Origin: Parasitella parasitica
Taxonomy: Eukaryota > Mucoromycota > Mucoromycetes > Mucorales > Mucoraceae
DNA length: 64,000 bases
Direction of reading: 5' to 3'
Assembly (NCBI GenBank): GCA_025201805.1
Contig: MU619240.1
Span: 407,166-471,165, forward strand
Part shown: positions 1 through 10,967 of the stretch, piece by piece
How the letters are laid out: each line of letters begins with the position of its first letter
How positions within the stretch are numbered: the first letter of the stretch is position 1
Position numbers and translations under genes: made by a program
The notes under the pieces: model-generated
The model's input: the letters and a program-made list of their open reading frames with translations, nothing else
The model's database searches: none
Told to the model about the DNA's origin: nothing

Positions 1-239
1 AAAAAAAAAGCTGTAAAATAAGCATTCTCACTCGCAATTTTACAAGTAGTATAAATACAAGCTCTCTTAAAGAGCATGTATCTTTTCTTCAGTTTTCTTT
101 TAATCGAAAATAAAGGTGGAAAGACTATAATTGTATTTTCTGGCTTTATTTTTTTACTCTTTTTTTATTTTCACATAAAATTGATTGCATTTTTTACAAT
201 TACATCAATTATCTTTTATTACCTTCCTTTTATTATTCA

Positions 240-1541
240 ATGTCAATTCAGTCATCTTCTTCCTCTGCTCCTGGTAGTCCTTTGTCCAGTCCAACGGGCA
301 CTATGCATCAACAGGTATCTGAGGAACCGGACATCTCTCGAATCTGCCTTGGTGGAAGGGGCGATGAGGATGGCGCTGTAGAGATGTCTCAAGCAGAGAC
401 TTCTTCTCCTGCAAATCCAAATGTAATCACAAATGCTCCTGTGAACAACTTACCCAGTATACCTATCAAGTTTTCTCTTGTATTATCGTCAAGTGATACA
501 TCCCGTAACCCAGTTGATGTCGCTAAGAAACTGGTTACTAAGCGGGATTATTACCTTTCGTTGTTGAATGACACGATTGTTGAAATTGCGGATGATGATG
601 CTAATGGACAACAACAGCATATGGTGGAAATTCGCAGCATAGTTGAGGAACTGAATCGTACTATCTCAACTATCAAGCACTCGGTAAAGCTATCTGGTGA
701 GAGGGTGGCTGCGTCTATAAATGACATTACCTAAGGGGAAAAAGGAATATTCCGTCCAGTGCAACAAAATCCACATTTTGTGTATATTGTGGAAAGCGCT
801 GGATGGCCGGTCACTCGTGTTCAGAGTACTATGCTGCCAAGAAGGCAAATGGAGGCTAAAAGCCATTAATGCATGTCCTCAGCATTAAGAAAGCCAAGCA
901 TAATAAGAAAAAAAGGCACCACCACTACCACTCCAAGAAAGACAACAATGTCAGAAAGGACAATAATATTAGAAAAGACAGTAGTGAACATGATGAAGAA
1001 ACCAATTGGTTGCGTCAAGTTTACGAAAATCAAAATGATTGTAAGTCTGAAAACAAAGATCATTCATTCAATATTTAATAACACCTCTACTTATCAATGA
1101 TATTAGGGTAATCGGAAAGGTTGATCCTGGTAGTGATATTAGTATTATCAATAAGTCTGTGTTGAATAAAGATTTTTCAAACATAAAAAATTTTAAGTCT
1201 ATGGGTGGCCACCTTATGTTTCTTGCCAATGATAAAAATGGCCAACCAAATAGCAAATTAAACGCATTGGTAAAACTGAACCCATGACAGTTACATATAT
1301 GAATGGTATAAAATTTGAACATGCATTTGAAATCATCGAATTCAATGACACAATGGCATAGGAATTTGATATACTCTTGGGAGTTGACATCCTGCCTAAG
1401 CTTCGTATTTATTTATCTGGTGTCGCTCATTGCTGGGCTTATAATCGAGATAAAGAAAAGGAGCAATTCAAAAATATCAACTACGATGATGACTGTCATG
1501 AACCTGTCGAGCCTTTAAGCCCAAACAATTATACATCTTGA
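240..1541 (+). pseudogene. Decayed Ty3/Gypsy-type gag-protease remnant
   Basis: An open frame at 240-734 (164 codons) has a Ser/Pro-rich start and a helical, Gag-like middle. About 30 bases further on, in a different frame, a zinc-knuckle-like stretch reads CVYCGKRWMAGHSC (near 778-820), similar to the knuckle of fungal Gypsy Gag proteins. At 1108-1541 a retropepsin-like region follows: VDPGSDISIINKS holds a degenerate active-site motif (D-P-G in place of the usual D-S/T-G), and after a frame change FDILLGVDILPKLRI matches the protease C-terminal half, with a stop codon just before it. No reverse transcriptase or integrase follows. Frame changes, stops and missing pol show this is a relic, not an active element. 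A domesticated gag gene using only the first frame cannot be excluded. Confidence 0.6.
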
Positions 1542-1570
1542 CCTAAAAATATATATCACCTCGTTCTTCC

Positions 1571-1674
1571 CTAATTGATCCACATTGCATTCTTGCCTTA
1601 CTCATCCACATTATACTATTGACTTATTGATCCACGATATCCTATTTACCTAATTGATTCACGTTATAGTAAAT
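1571..1674. repeat. Four tandem 26-27 bp repeats (LTR-like U3)
   Basis: Four diverged copies of a unit starting CTAATTGATCCACATT begin at 1571, 1597, 1623 and 1650, spaced 26, 26 and 27 bp. They lie directly upstream of a hairpin and a TATA-like box, the arrangement expected of enhancer repeats in an LTR U3 region. The regulatory role is inferred. Confidence 0.6.
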
Positions 1675-1675
1675 A

Positions 1676-1703
1676 GTCTAGTTCACATTTCAGTGAACTA
1701 GAC
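1676..1703. repeat. Perfect 11 bp stem-loop
   Basis: GTCTAGTTCAC and GTGAACTAGAC are perfect reverse complements separated by a 6-base loop ATTTCA. The hairpin sits between the tandem repeats and the TATA-like box at 1717. It could be a palindromic factor-binding site or a terminator-like fold; the function is unknown. Confidence 0.75.
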
Positions 1704-1716
1704 AGCTCGCAAAAAA

Positions 1717-1727
1717 GTATAAATAGA
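1717..1727 (+). promoter_or_regulatory. TATA-like box of LTR-like region
   Basis: AGTATAAATAG lies 14 bp after the hairpin. The same 11-mer recurs at 2083-2093, and a close version (AGTATAAATAC) is at 48-58, near the left edge and upstream of the gag frame. Repetition of the same core suggests nested or repeated LTR promoters, but I could not define LTR ends or target duplications. Confidence 0.4.
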
Positions 1728-3459
1728 AGAGGCCATTTTGACCAGCAAAGAAGAGTTTTCTTCGTCAGATCTCCTCATCAAATTCCCTTATTAAATATCC
1801 CTAGCAATCTTCTTATCTTTCTCCACCTTTCTCTTATTAAATCATAGCCTCCTTATTTGAAATAAACTTCTGCATATCTTCTCTTAGTAATCTGTCCCTG
1901 ATTATATAATAATAAGGCCGTAGATCCCTGATAAAGGTACTGTCAGATCAAAGATCAATAGCCTTGTAGTATAATAATACATCGTACCCTGTTAAGGATA
2001 TAATGTTGCTTGCAAATCATTCTTATCGATTAGTATCGACTAGTATTTGAAATAAGTCACCAAAAATTATGTTGTTGTAAAAAGTATAAATAGCAGAAGC
2101 AAAGTTGAATCTTTAATAAAGTAATCTCAAGTTTTCGTATCTCGTTAATTCAACGTTTTATATTATACTTTTCTTATTTCGATCTTGCAGATCTCAACAA
2201 ACCGGAATCTAACTTGGAAAACTTAGCGTTGACTAACCTCTATCTGGAAACAACATTGGTATCCATGTTTTTATCGATATTTATAAAGTTATCAGATGAT
2301 ATTACAAATTTACATATCAGAATTGCATATAATAATCGATGATAGGCTTCGACAAAGAGCAAATCAAAGCCTGTCTTATGCGCCCTCAAATCAGGCATGA
2401 TCATCGCTATCTGAGCATAACTTGGTTTCCCTTGGGCGACCTTTCTATCACAAGTTATCCACAAAAACAGTTTTATTTTTCAATATTTACCATGAATATC
2501 AGATATTTGCTCATGACTTCAGCTAAAATGACCGTAGGACCGTAATTTAGCTGGGAAAGCATTGTGAAAGATTATTTCTCACTACGTGATAAAAGAATTT
2601 CTATTGATTGATAAGTTAAAAAAAATGTTTACGATACGAATGATAAACATTGGGAAAAGGAAGAAGTATGTAATAGCTAAATTAATAATAATGGAATTTA
2701 CATTTGCTTTTAACTGCAAATTCGTACTATGAAAGTTGAAAATTGATCCGAGATACGCGAAACTTGGATATGTTGTAGTATTATGTAAAAGTTGGCTGAG
2801 GTTTGTGTCTCAATTGACTAATACTTTGCAAATTATTCCTTCAATTATGATAAAAGAGGTTAATGATAGCCAGGATTCATTATTCTTACCAAAACAAAAT
2901 TACTTTTGAGGTCATATTTTACAGCATCTTAGTCATTGATTAATATCAAGACATTTCCAAGATATATATTAACTTAATCTATTTCTTTTTCGATTGAAAA
3001 CTGTAAGCGATTGGTTTGAAACAATCTATTGCTGCAAATCTTAGTTGTTACATAATTCAAGAATTCAATAGATATACCACATATCCGTATTAAGTGTACA
3101 TATATTCTAATAATTACTCGAGTCAAAGTACTTTAATGGTGGTCGAGAAATTACCTGATTAGGTTTTTGTAGCATGCCAAAACAAGTTTAACTAGAGGCT
3201 TAAATATAATTTGGTTTAAATACTTAATTCGAATACATAATTTAACAATAATTTTCAAGATTTTATATGTATAGATACAACCTTTATCGTTTCCTAGCTT
3301 GTCTATACCTTATTTTGAGGATAGACGTTATGTCGCTGCATTTTAAGCCAAACGGATAGAAACTTGGTCCACAATTAGAAATGACAGTCAATTTCAACAT
3401 GCTGACAAGCAATTGGTGTCCTTCATGTCTTTTTCTTCAAGTATTAAATCCACATAAAT
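1728..3459. other. LTR-like sequence and AT-rich intergenic DNA
   Basis: From 1728 to about 2210 the DNA continues the LTR-like region (CT-rich, second TATA-like box at 2083). From 2210 to 3459 it is AT-rich, with no reading frame or RNA gene I can support. Part of the end should hold the promoter of the Nudix gene. Confidence 0.4.
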
Positions 3460-4312
3460 ATGGCATCTTTGGTGACAAGTAAGAAAGTATTAACACTGAT
3501 CCTCGTCATTGATAGAGAAGGAAAGAAGGTTTGTCAGATCCCCGTGACAATAGCAGATGAATGATCATGAACGACTTACATATATATGGATATCATAAGG
3601 TTTTGTTGGGCATGAAGAAGCGAGGCTTTGGGGCAGGAAAATTCAATGGTAAAATGTGGAAATCAGTTCAAGAACGCTCTTTTGCAACTAAAACAGATGA
3701 GCAATACAGGGTTTGGCGGAAAAGTTGAAAAAGGAGAAACCATCGATCAAGGAGCCCGTCGTGAACTGCTAGTATGTTAGGCTTGAAAAGAAAAAAGAAA
3801 AAGAGAAAAGGCCTTCATATTCATTTCAAAACACAGGAAGAGGCAGAAATTGAAGCCATTGATCTAGTGCAAGTGGGGATGCTTATGTTCACATTTGAGA
3901 AGGATAATGTTGGTCTAGAAACACACATTTTTGTCGCCACAACGTACAAAGGCAGCCCCGAAGAGTAAGCATATACACAAAAATTTGACAGCATATAATC
4001 GACTCACACGGGTAATAATAGGACTGAAGAAATGCGGCCCGAGTGGTATACATTTGATCAAATTCCTTTTGATCAGATGTGGTCAGATGATAAACATTGG
4101 TTCCCTTTTGTCTTGAAAAACCAGTATTTCACTGGACACTTTCATTTTGGAGAGGTAAACAGAGCGTAAAAAATAGAAGTTTAGAACGAACCCCTTGATT
4201 TTTTATTTTTTTTCCATAGGATCAAAAGACGATTCTTCGACATGATTTGAAGGTGACTCAAGACAATGATACTTTTGAGCAAGGATATGATCTTGGCAAG
4301 CTAACCTTGTAA
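3460..4312 (+). CDS. NUDT1: MTH1/NUDT1-type Nudix hydrolase (oxidised purine nucleotide sanitiser)
   Basis: Six exons (3460-3528, 3600-3648, 3710-3771, 3837-3964, 4022-4154, 4220-4312) join in frame into 177 residues, close to animal MTH1 (156). The family hydrolyses 8-oxo-dGTP and related oxidised purine nucleotides so that they are not built into DNA. GMKKRGFGAGKFNGFGGKVE matches the MTH1 core, followed by the Nudix box GKVEKGETIDQGARRELLEE and later EEMRPEWYTFDQIPFDQMW and DDKHWFPFVL, all MTH1 signatures. The glycine near the end of the Nudix consensus is Glu here (LLEEAEI). Every intron is 59-72 nt with a GT...AG border, and the Nudix box itself is interrupted. No single-frame ORF reveals this gene, so it is easy to miss. 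The start is the ATG that gives a short N-terminus with no targeting signal. Confidence 0.9.
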
Positions 4313-4458
4313 ATAAAGACTTGATAGAAGAACCAAAAATCCTTGTAATGGCGATTTTTCTATTTTGTTCCAAGTATTTATTTTTCTGCATTTGGTCGCT
4401 ATTGGTTTCCTTTTTCTTTCGTTCTTTTTTTCTTTTTTTGTAATCAATCATAAATAGT

Positions 4459-7400
4459 ATGTCTGAAGCAGAGGCAAACTCCCAAAAAGACCCTCAGCTA
4501 GGCGAAAATTCAAACAAGCTGCAAGACGCGTTCACGACAGCAACAGCAGCAGTTCCATTGCCTACCTTTTCCTTGCCTCCGAATTTAGACGACAAGCTGG
4601 CGAGCAACAAGCAGAAACAAGCCAGCGTAGCAACCAGCAGACCAAGATTGTCTAATTTACGATCTACCTGGCTTTCGCAACAGAGCTTTGAAGAGGATGC
4701 CTTTGCAGACGATAAAATTATTGACATCGACCTGCCGTCTATATTTGACGCAGGCCTGAAGACTACTACGTCAGTATTACGAGAAATATCAATGCTTGCC
4801 GTAGTTGCAACGCTGCTATGCTCAGCAAGTGTAGTTTATTTGGCGCTGAAGCCAGATGCCAGCTTACTCTTCTCACCGTTACTAGGCGGCTGGGTATTGC
4901 TGCTGGTTTGGTTTGTGCTGGGCAGAAGCCGACCCGAAAATTTTGTATCTTTTCTTGTCTACTTTCGGTATTGTGCAATAGTTATGCTGGTCGTAACTGG
5001 ATGGTCACACAACGAAACAGCATTACCATTGTCATTATCTTGTCTTCTCTTCTATGTTGCAGAACGTCTTTCAGCTGCTTATGAACAACTACATAACGAG
5101 ATATTGCAGCAGAAAACCAACCAACAAATGGAAGCACAACAAGCCATCAACCGTGCATTAGACGAATATACCGATAGAAGGACGCTGTTCCTGACAACTG
5201 TATCCCAAGAGCTTAGAGATGCGGCATTGATGGTGATGGCTACCTTGGAGCAGTTTTCTCCATCGTCAATTCTTTGCAACACACACGAATTGCTAAGCGC
5301 CTGCTCGATCGCCGTACCGATTGCTAGCATATCAGCTATGAATACAACCATCAAACAGGCCTGTCACATCAGTTCTCATTTAAATCTAATAGCTCGCATG
5401 CTGAGAGAAGCTAATTCAGCTAATGTTTTACCCGAACAAGATAGAGTGAAGTCTAATGTGAGTCAGGAGTTTGACGTGGGCGAACTAATGCAAAACGTAG
5501 GCGATGCTTTGGCTGGCATGTCTGCTAAATTAGGTGTTCATTTTGTCATCTATCACACTGACAATGGCTTTTTTTATCCCAACGTTGTTGGCGACGAAGA
5601 CGCTGTCAAACATGCTTTGATCAATGTATGTGCATCATCTGATTGCGGCCATGCTCTACTAACAACCGCTTTCCATCTAGCTATTGCGAAACATGTTGGA
5701 GGGGTGTACACCGGGTGCCTGCATCGAATTAGGTCTCTACGTTGTATCCATCCCTGACACACCCAAAGTCAAGTTGACTTTTGATATTGCACACATAGCC
5801 TCGCCCGCTATTCCAGCTGGTCTGTCTGGAGCGTTGCTGCCAAATGCTAGTTTCACAGCTCAATTGATTGATTATATTGATGGGACGATGGAGCTCAAAG
5901 ATCTTGGTAAGAACAAAACTCAAGTGGAAGTTTCATTGGAATTGCACCGTGGATCAAGCCGCGATCAAAGGCTGCTCTTGATTGAAAAGCCATCTCAAAT
6001 ATTAGAAAAACAATTGTCCAATATCCGCTTTTCCAATGAACCCACGTTGGAAGATCTGTCAGTGTTTATCAATAATATTAAAGGTGTCAAGATTGTTTTG
6101 CATGCTCCCGAGAGAAGCATATTTGCAAAGCATTTGACGAGCTGTTTGACCAGTTGGAACACAGACATCAGCCACTTACCAGTGCTAATGGCGTTCAACA
6201 CGGATGAAGAGGATCCCCTCCAGCAGAGTGATACAGTTGTGGGATCGGATTCAGAAGCATCCTCTGTCGGCTCTCAACAACCATTGCGAACACCTCTAGA
6301 CAATATCCAGGCTAGTCTTTCATCTGCTTCTAATCGATCCCTCGGCAGTGACATCTCTAAAAAGGTTCCTTCGCCTGCCATTGAAGAAGATCACATCCAT
6401 TCCATTCCTCCTACATTTATTTTGATCGACGACGATATTATGACTTTAGAGAAAAAGCTACGTGAGCTTCGTGACAAGCCCATTGTGCCGAGCACTGAGA
6501 AGCACCATCACCCGCCACAGCCTCGTCGACATCGCAGGTCCAAATCTCGTCAAGGCGGAACCACAGAAAGCCTGGGTATCTATGGCACAGTCGCTATTAT
6601 TTTCTTCACTTCGCTTGGCAATTACAAACGTGTTCGGGATACAATACATTGGTTTTCAAGCCTCAGCCAGGCCCCAATTTTGCCTCGTGTCATTGTTGTT
6701 CCTAAACCAGCTGGCCCTCGACGGTTTCTCACTGCATTACATACAGCATGGAACAATGCTATTGTAGAGCCGCAATTCATTCCTATTGCAACGTCCCCGT
6801 TGAGTCCCTTTGTTCCTAGCGCTGGCTTGCATAATCAACATCGCCATTTCTCGCCTGCTGACCCTGGAAGCAATTCTACCACTGGTGCTAGCAATGTAAT
6901 AACACCCGGAGTAGGAATGCAACCTCCACTGATGACACCACATGATTTGAATCGCTTTTCGCCTGGAAGAAGAACAGCTACTCGAGGATTGCATTCGCCA
7001 AGCAATTTACAAATGGAATCTGAAAAAGGCAATTACTTTTTTGATCATTCCCGTCCATCTGCTACACATGCGTCTCCAAAGTTGAACACCTCGCCTCTTT
7101 TAACGGCTGCAACTAGCAATACTATCTCCAGTCCTGTTGCCATGCCAACCGGTAATGGTGGCGTACCATTGCCTACGCCTGGCAGTGTCGCCGGGAACAG
7201 CAACGTAAATGGCGGCAGCAGTGTGAGCAGCAACGGTTCTGCAAGTAGCAACGCTACACCAACTGAAATTAAACGAAGATTAAGGTCTCATAGTAGTACA
7301 TTTATGGCGCCTACCGGAAGGCGCACGTTGGTCGATCTGTCTTTATCTCCTACTTCAACACCTCATGGCATCGGTGGTAACACAACTGCATCTCCTGTAA

Positions 7401-9152
7401 CGGAAGCAACTGAGCAAGAAGAGCAAGATGCCGTTGCATCAGCAGCGGAAGAATCATCAGCATCAGCGATGGATATTGCGTCACCATCAATTATACTCAA
7501 GAGTGTACAAGATGCCACGGACGATAGCAGTGACCAAGAATCAGCCCATAGGTGGACCTTGCCTTCAGAATCAAATATAGACAACAGTGCGTCCATGGGA
7601 AGTCCATTAAAGGCAAACATATTACCACCACCTCCTGCTATACCAAAATTGTCGCCAATTGCAGCAGCATCAGCGGATGAATCAATAACACCATTAGGAT
7701 TCTCATCCTCATCATCCTTGGCAGCAGCTCCTGCAGTACCCAACGCTAATGCAACCACAGCTACAACTGCAGGCCCGATACCGCAGACTACAACACCACT
7801 ACCACCGTCGTCTATTAAACCTAAATCTAAATTTAGCCTCAAAATCAGTAACCGAAAACGCAAGGAAAAAACCAACTCACCTGGCAAACAGAGCCCTCCT
7901 ATTACCGTTTTGATCGTTGAAGGTAACGTAGCACATTCTTATTGTATGAATAGTGCTGATAGTAACCTTTTTTTTATATATTTACTCCTTATTTTTCAAA
8001 AAAGACAATATGATCAATCAAGCCATCTTGTCAACCTGGATGAAAAAACACAGCATCAACTTTTCTGTTGCTTCGGATGGAAAGGAGGCAGTTGAGAAAT
8101 GGAAAGGAGGAGGATTCCATCTCATCTTGGTAAGTATGTTATCTTGCTCTGGATGTATATATTAACAAGATTCTCAGATGGATATCCAATTGCCTGTCAT
8201 GGATGGTATAGCAGCTACCAAGATGATTCGAAGCATTGAAAAGGAGAGAAAGATTGGCGTGTTACCTTCCAATTCTTTGTTTTCAGTAGACGAAGAGCAA
8301 GAGCGAAATATGACTAATATCACAATCGTGGAAGAAGAACCACATAAGAAAAAGGAGGAGATCAAGAAGGAATCGCCTACACCATCCGCTTCTTCTTCAG
8401 GCAACGAGACCCCAGGCGTGTCTTTATTCCAATCGCCTGTTATTATTGTTGCACTTACGGCTTCCTCGTTGGAATCAGATCGACAGGCGGCATTGGCGGC
8501 TGGGTGTAACGATTTTTTAACAAAGCCCGTAAGTCTCGAATGGTTAGAAAAGAAGATTATGGAATGGGGATGTATGCAAGCTTTAATTGATTTCGAGGGG
8601 TGGCGAAAATGGAAACGCTCTGCAGATAGTAGCAAGAGCGCCCGAGCTAGCACAGAAGCATCCAAAGCAGCGGAATCAGTGGCTGCCGCAATAACAGCAG
8701 CAAAGGCTCCAGCCATGACAAAGGAAGCTGGCGAAGCGGTTGCCCATGAAAAGAAAATGCTGGCACTGCGCACAAAGGAGATGCTCAAAGACGACTCCAA
8801 GGCTATCATATTGGTTGGGATTCACAAACGAAGAATGTCTACGCTGGCCAGCAGCAGCAGTAACAGTATTTTTGACGATCGATCGATGATTATCTCTAGG
8901 GCGGATAGCAGCAGCAGAAGTAGCACACCACCATTGCAACAACAACTGCCAATGTCTGCCTCACCTACACGAACAACATTTCATCATAGCGGCTATCATC
9001 GATTACGCAAAAGAGCCTCTGATCCTGATCTGTACACGCATGAGCTGTCGATCCCAAAACAAGTCGAAGCGCGTGAACAGAAGCGTCTTTTAGAGCTGCA
9101 ACAGTGGGAAAATGATCACCAAGATGATTCTAGTGGTAGTTGTTCTGAATAA
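4459..9152 (+). CDS. SSK1: Ssk1/Mcs4-type response regulator with degenerate histidine-kinase region
   Basis: Exons 4459-5625, 5681-7922, 8005-8129 and 8178-9152 give about 1,502 residues. Ssk1 proteins receive phosphate from the Sln1-Ypd1 type phosphorelay and, when unphosphorylated, activate the MAPKKKs of the HOG/stress MAPK pathway. The receiver domain (about 1130-1300) contains LIVEDNMINQAIL, phospho-acceptor Asp1180 in MDIQLPVMDG, VALTAS and FLTKPVSLEWL, followed by the Ssk1 hallmark EWGCMQALIDFEGW. An insert of about 55 residues splits the receiver. The N-terminus has four likely membrane segments (about 107-130, 135-155, 162-182, 188-203), then a dimerisation-like helix where the usual His of HELR is Gln250 (VSQELRDAA), then an N-box-like HALINLLRNMLEG. 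So it resembles an inactive hybrid kinase. A Ser/Thr/Pro-rich linker of about 700 residues fills the middle. The 55-nt intron 5626-5680, with a CTAAC branch site, restores the frame that otherwise looks shifted. Confidence 0.9.
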
Positions 9153-9572
9153 ACGATAGTCCAAATGCCACATGTAAAAGATTTTGTAATGATTCATGCA
9201 AGGGAGACATAGGATCTGTCTTGTTTAAGTTTAGGAGCTGCTACATTGTGTAAAAGGGGATCTCTTCATTTTTTTCACACATCGTCATTACTCACCCGTG
9301 ATTCAGTGGATGAGTATATTAAAGTTTTCTCCTTGAATTTTTATATGAATCTTCTATGAAGTGTAACCTGTATCAAAGCGCACATAATAATACCACGAAA
9401 AATGCCTCCTTTAATTCCATGATGCCTCAACTTTATTGTTTTATATTTAACAATGAAAAAAACAGGGGCGAGATCTTATTGCCTTCCATCCATTATAAAT
9501 ACCTTTCATTTTTTTCCCCTCTCTCTTCTCTTCTTTTCTTATATATTTTTCTCTCTTGTATCTCGTTCAATT

Positions 9573-10967
9573 ATGTTCAAGCTAGCGAATAACACAAACA
9601 ACAACGTCAAGACATATACACAACAAAGGGCTGTATTGAAGCCAATGAAAAATATGGCCATATACGAAGAAGAAGAGCTGGAGGATGATGACACTGGATT
9701 GGCTGAGGAGACATTCATGGATGACAGCAGCAGTTGCTATAGCGGGTCTATGGCCGCAACACGTAGCTCAAGAAATGACACCATGTTACTGGCCCAATTC
9801 CTTTCGACGACCGGTCCCGAGGAATATGAAAAGCAAAATTTTGACACGAAAAAGCAGCAGCAGTTCAAGAGAGCATCTCGATTACTGAGTCGACTACGCA
9901 AAAGGCCTACTATGCCAGTGTTGAGATCTGCGGCTGTCACTACTACTAACATCAACACCAACACCCAAACAGAGAAAAAATTGAACTATATCCCTCTGCC
10001 AGTGTACGACCATAAAAGTGCTGATGGATCTTCATCTCATCCAATGCAGCAAAAAAAGGAATCGGCTAAAAAGATGAATTCAACTGCTACTGCTACTACA
10101 ACTACTCCTAATCCTACTACTACTACTACTTCTACTATTACTACTTCTGCCCCTTCGACGACTATCAGCAGTGGCAGTAACATTTCAAACCACATCAACA
10201 GGACAAAGCGACAATCGCAGCGAGATTCTGGCGTCTACAGCGAGACTAATTCTGAAAGGGACTCATCGGTAATCTCTACCTCAACCGCATGCACTTCTGT
10301 CCCCCCTCTGCCCTTCACAACCGTCATGAGTGAGTTGCAGTTCCCCCATCCGCCCTATGCAGTGAAATCAACGTCTTCAATAGCCAAAGCTCCCCAGCAG
10401 CATCAGGAAAACAATCCTCGTCGTCCTGCGCCTTTGCCTCCTGCAGTAGCGTCTGCTGCAATTGCGACTGCAACGTCCGTGTGTTCTTCGGATGGTAGTA
10501 CAAGTGCCCATATCCGTTCTGTGCCTGAAGCTGCATTGAAAAGAAGATCGGTTAGGCTTCGACATGTCCAGGTACAGACTAATGGTGATGGGCTCCCAAT
10601 GCGACTGCCGCCCGTCCCCAATACGCCTTTAACAAGTAGCCAGGCATGTCCACATTGCCGTCAGTCAATTACGCCGACAAGCAACCATTTTAGACGTCCT
10701 TCGTGTCCGCCTGCTTTGTCCTCCGGCCCTGTCCTTGCTGCTGTTGCTGCTGCTTCAAAAGAAACAGATGATTCCAAGGTATTACTTGAAATGATCATGA
10801 GCCTCAAGTCGCAGCTTGAAGAAGAGAAACAATGCCGCCTCAAATTGGAAAAAGCCATTCATCAGCGTCAATCAGACGACAGAAATGAGCAGCTAGCCAG
10901 GGAGAAGGAAAGATGGGCTGGGGCTTGTCTTTGGTTAAACGATCGCATCGCTTTGTTACCAGAGTAA
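9573..10967 (+). CDS. Uncharacterised Ser/Thr-rich protein with C-terminal coiled coil
   Basis: A single-exon frame of 464 residues if it starts at the ATG at 9573. An in-frame ATG lies upstream at 9453, but the CT-rich stretch between them looks like a core promoter, so I chose the downstream start. The protein is mostly low complexity, with a long Thr tract (about 170-205) and polar and Pro-rich segments. CPHCRQSITP (about 360) has one CxxC pair that could bind metal only with a partner. The last 65 residues form a convincing coiled coil (KVLLEMIMSLKSQLEEEKQ onward) ending in a conserved-looking Trp-rich tail WAGACLWLNDRIALLP. I recognise no family. The tail could be a protein-binding module. 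That it is a real gene is supported by length, start context and 3' poly-T/AT-rich flank. Confidence 0.7.
   Translation: MFKLANNTNNNVKTYTQQRAVLKPMKNMAIYEEEELEDDDTGLAEETFMDDSSSCYSGSMAATRSSRNDTMLLAQFLSTTGPEEYEKQNFDTKKQQQFKRASRLLSRLRKRPTMPVLRSAAVTTTNINTNTQTEKKLNYIPLPVYDHKSADGSSSHPMQQKKESAKKMNSTATATTTTPNPTTTTTSTITTSAPSTTISSGSNISNHINRTKRQSQRDSGVYSETNSERDSSVISTSTACTSVPPLPFTTVMSELQFPHPPYAVKSTSSIAKAPQQHQENNPRRPAPLPPAVASAAIATATSVCSSDGSTSAHIRSVPEAALKRRSVRLRHVQVQTNGDGLPMRLPPVPNTPLTSSQACPHCRQSITPTSNHFRRPSCPPALSSGPVLAAVAAASKETDDSKVLLEMIMSLKSQLEEEKQCRLKLEKAIHQRQSDDRNEQLAREKERWAGACLWLNDRIALLPE

Noticed and set aside
4203-4451. Minus-strand frame of 82 codons overlapping the Nudix 3' end
   Set aside because: Lys/Glu-rich shadow of a T-rich spacer, overlapping a well-supported exon.
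5681-5757. Apparent frameshift in the SSK1 gene at the GGGG run near 5701
   Set aside because: A 55-nt intron at 5626-5680 (GTATGT...CTAAC...CTAG) restores the frame and gives the better N-box text, so no indel or programmed shift is needed.
7363-7887. Long antisense frame of 174 codons opposite SSK1
   Set aside because: It is the mirror of the Ser/Thr/Ala-rich linker codons and has low-complexity composition; shadow of the real gene.
9453-9572. N-terminal extension with a hydrophobic stretch of the 9.6 kb gene
   Set aside because: The Phe/Leu/Ser run comes from a C/T-rich promoter tract, not a believable signal peptide.
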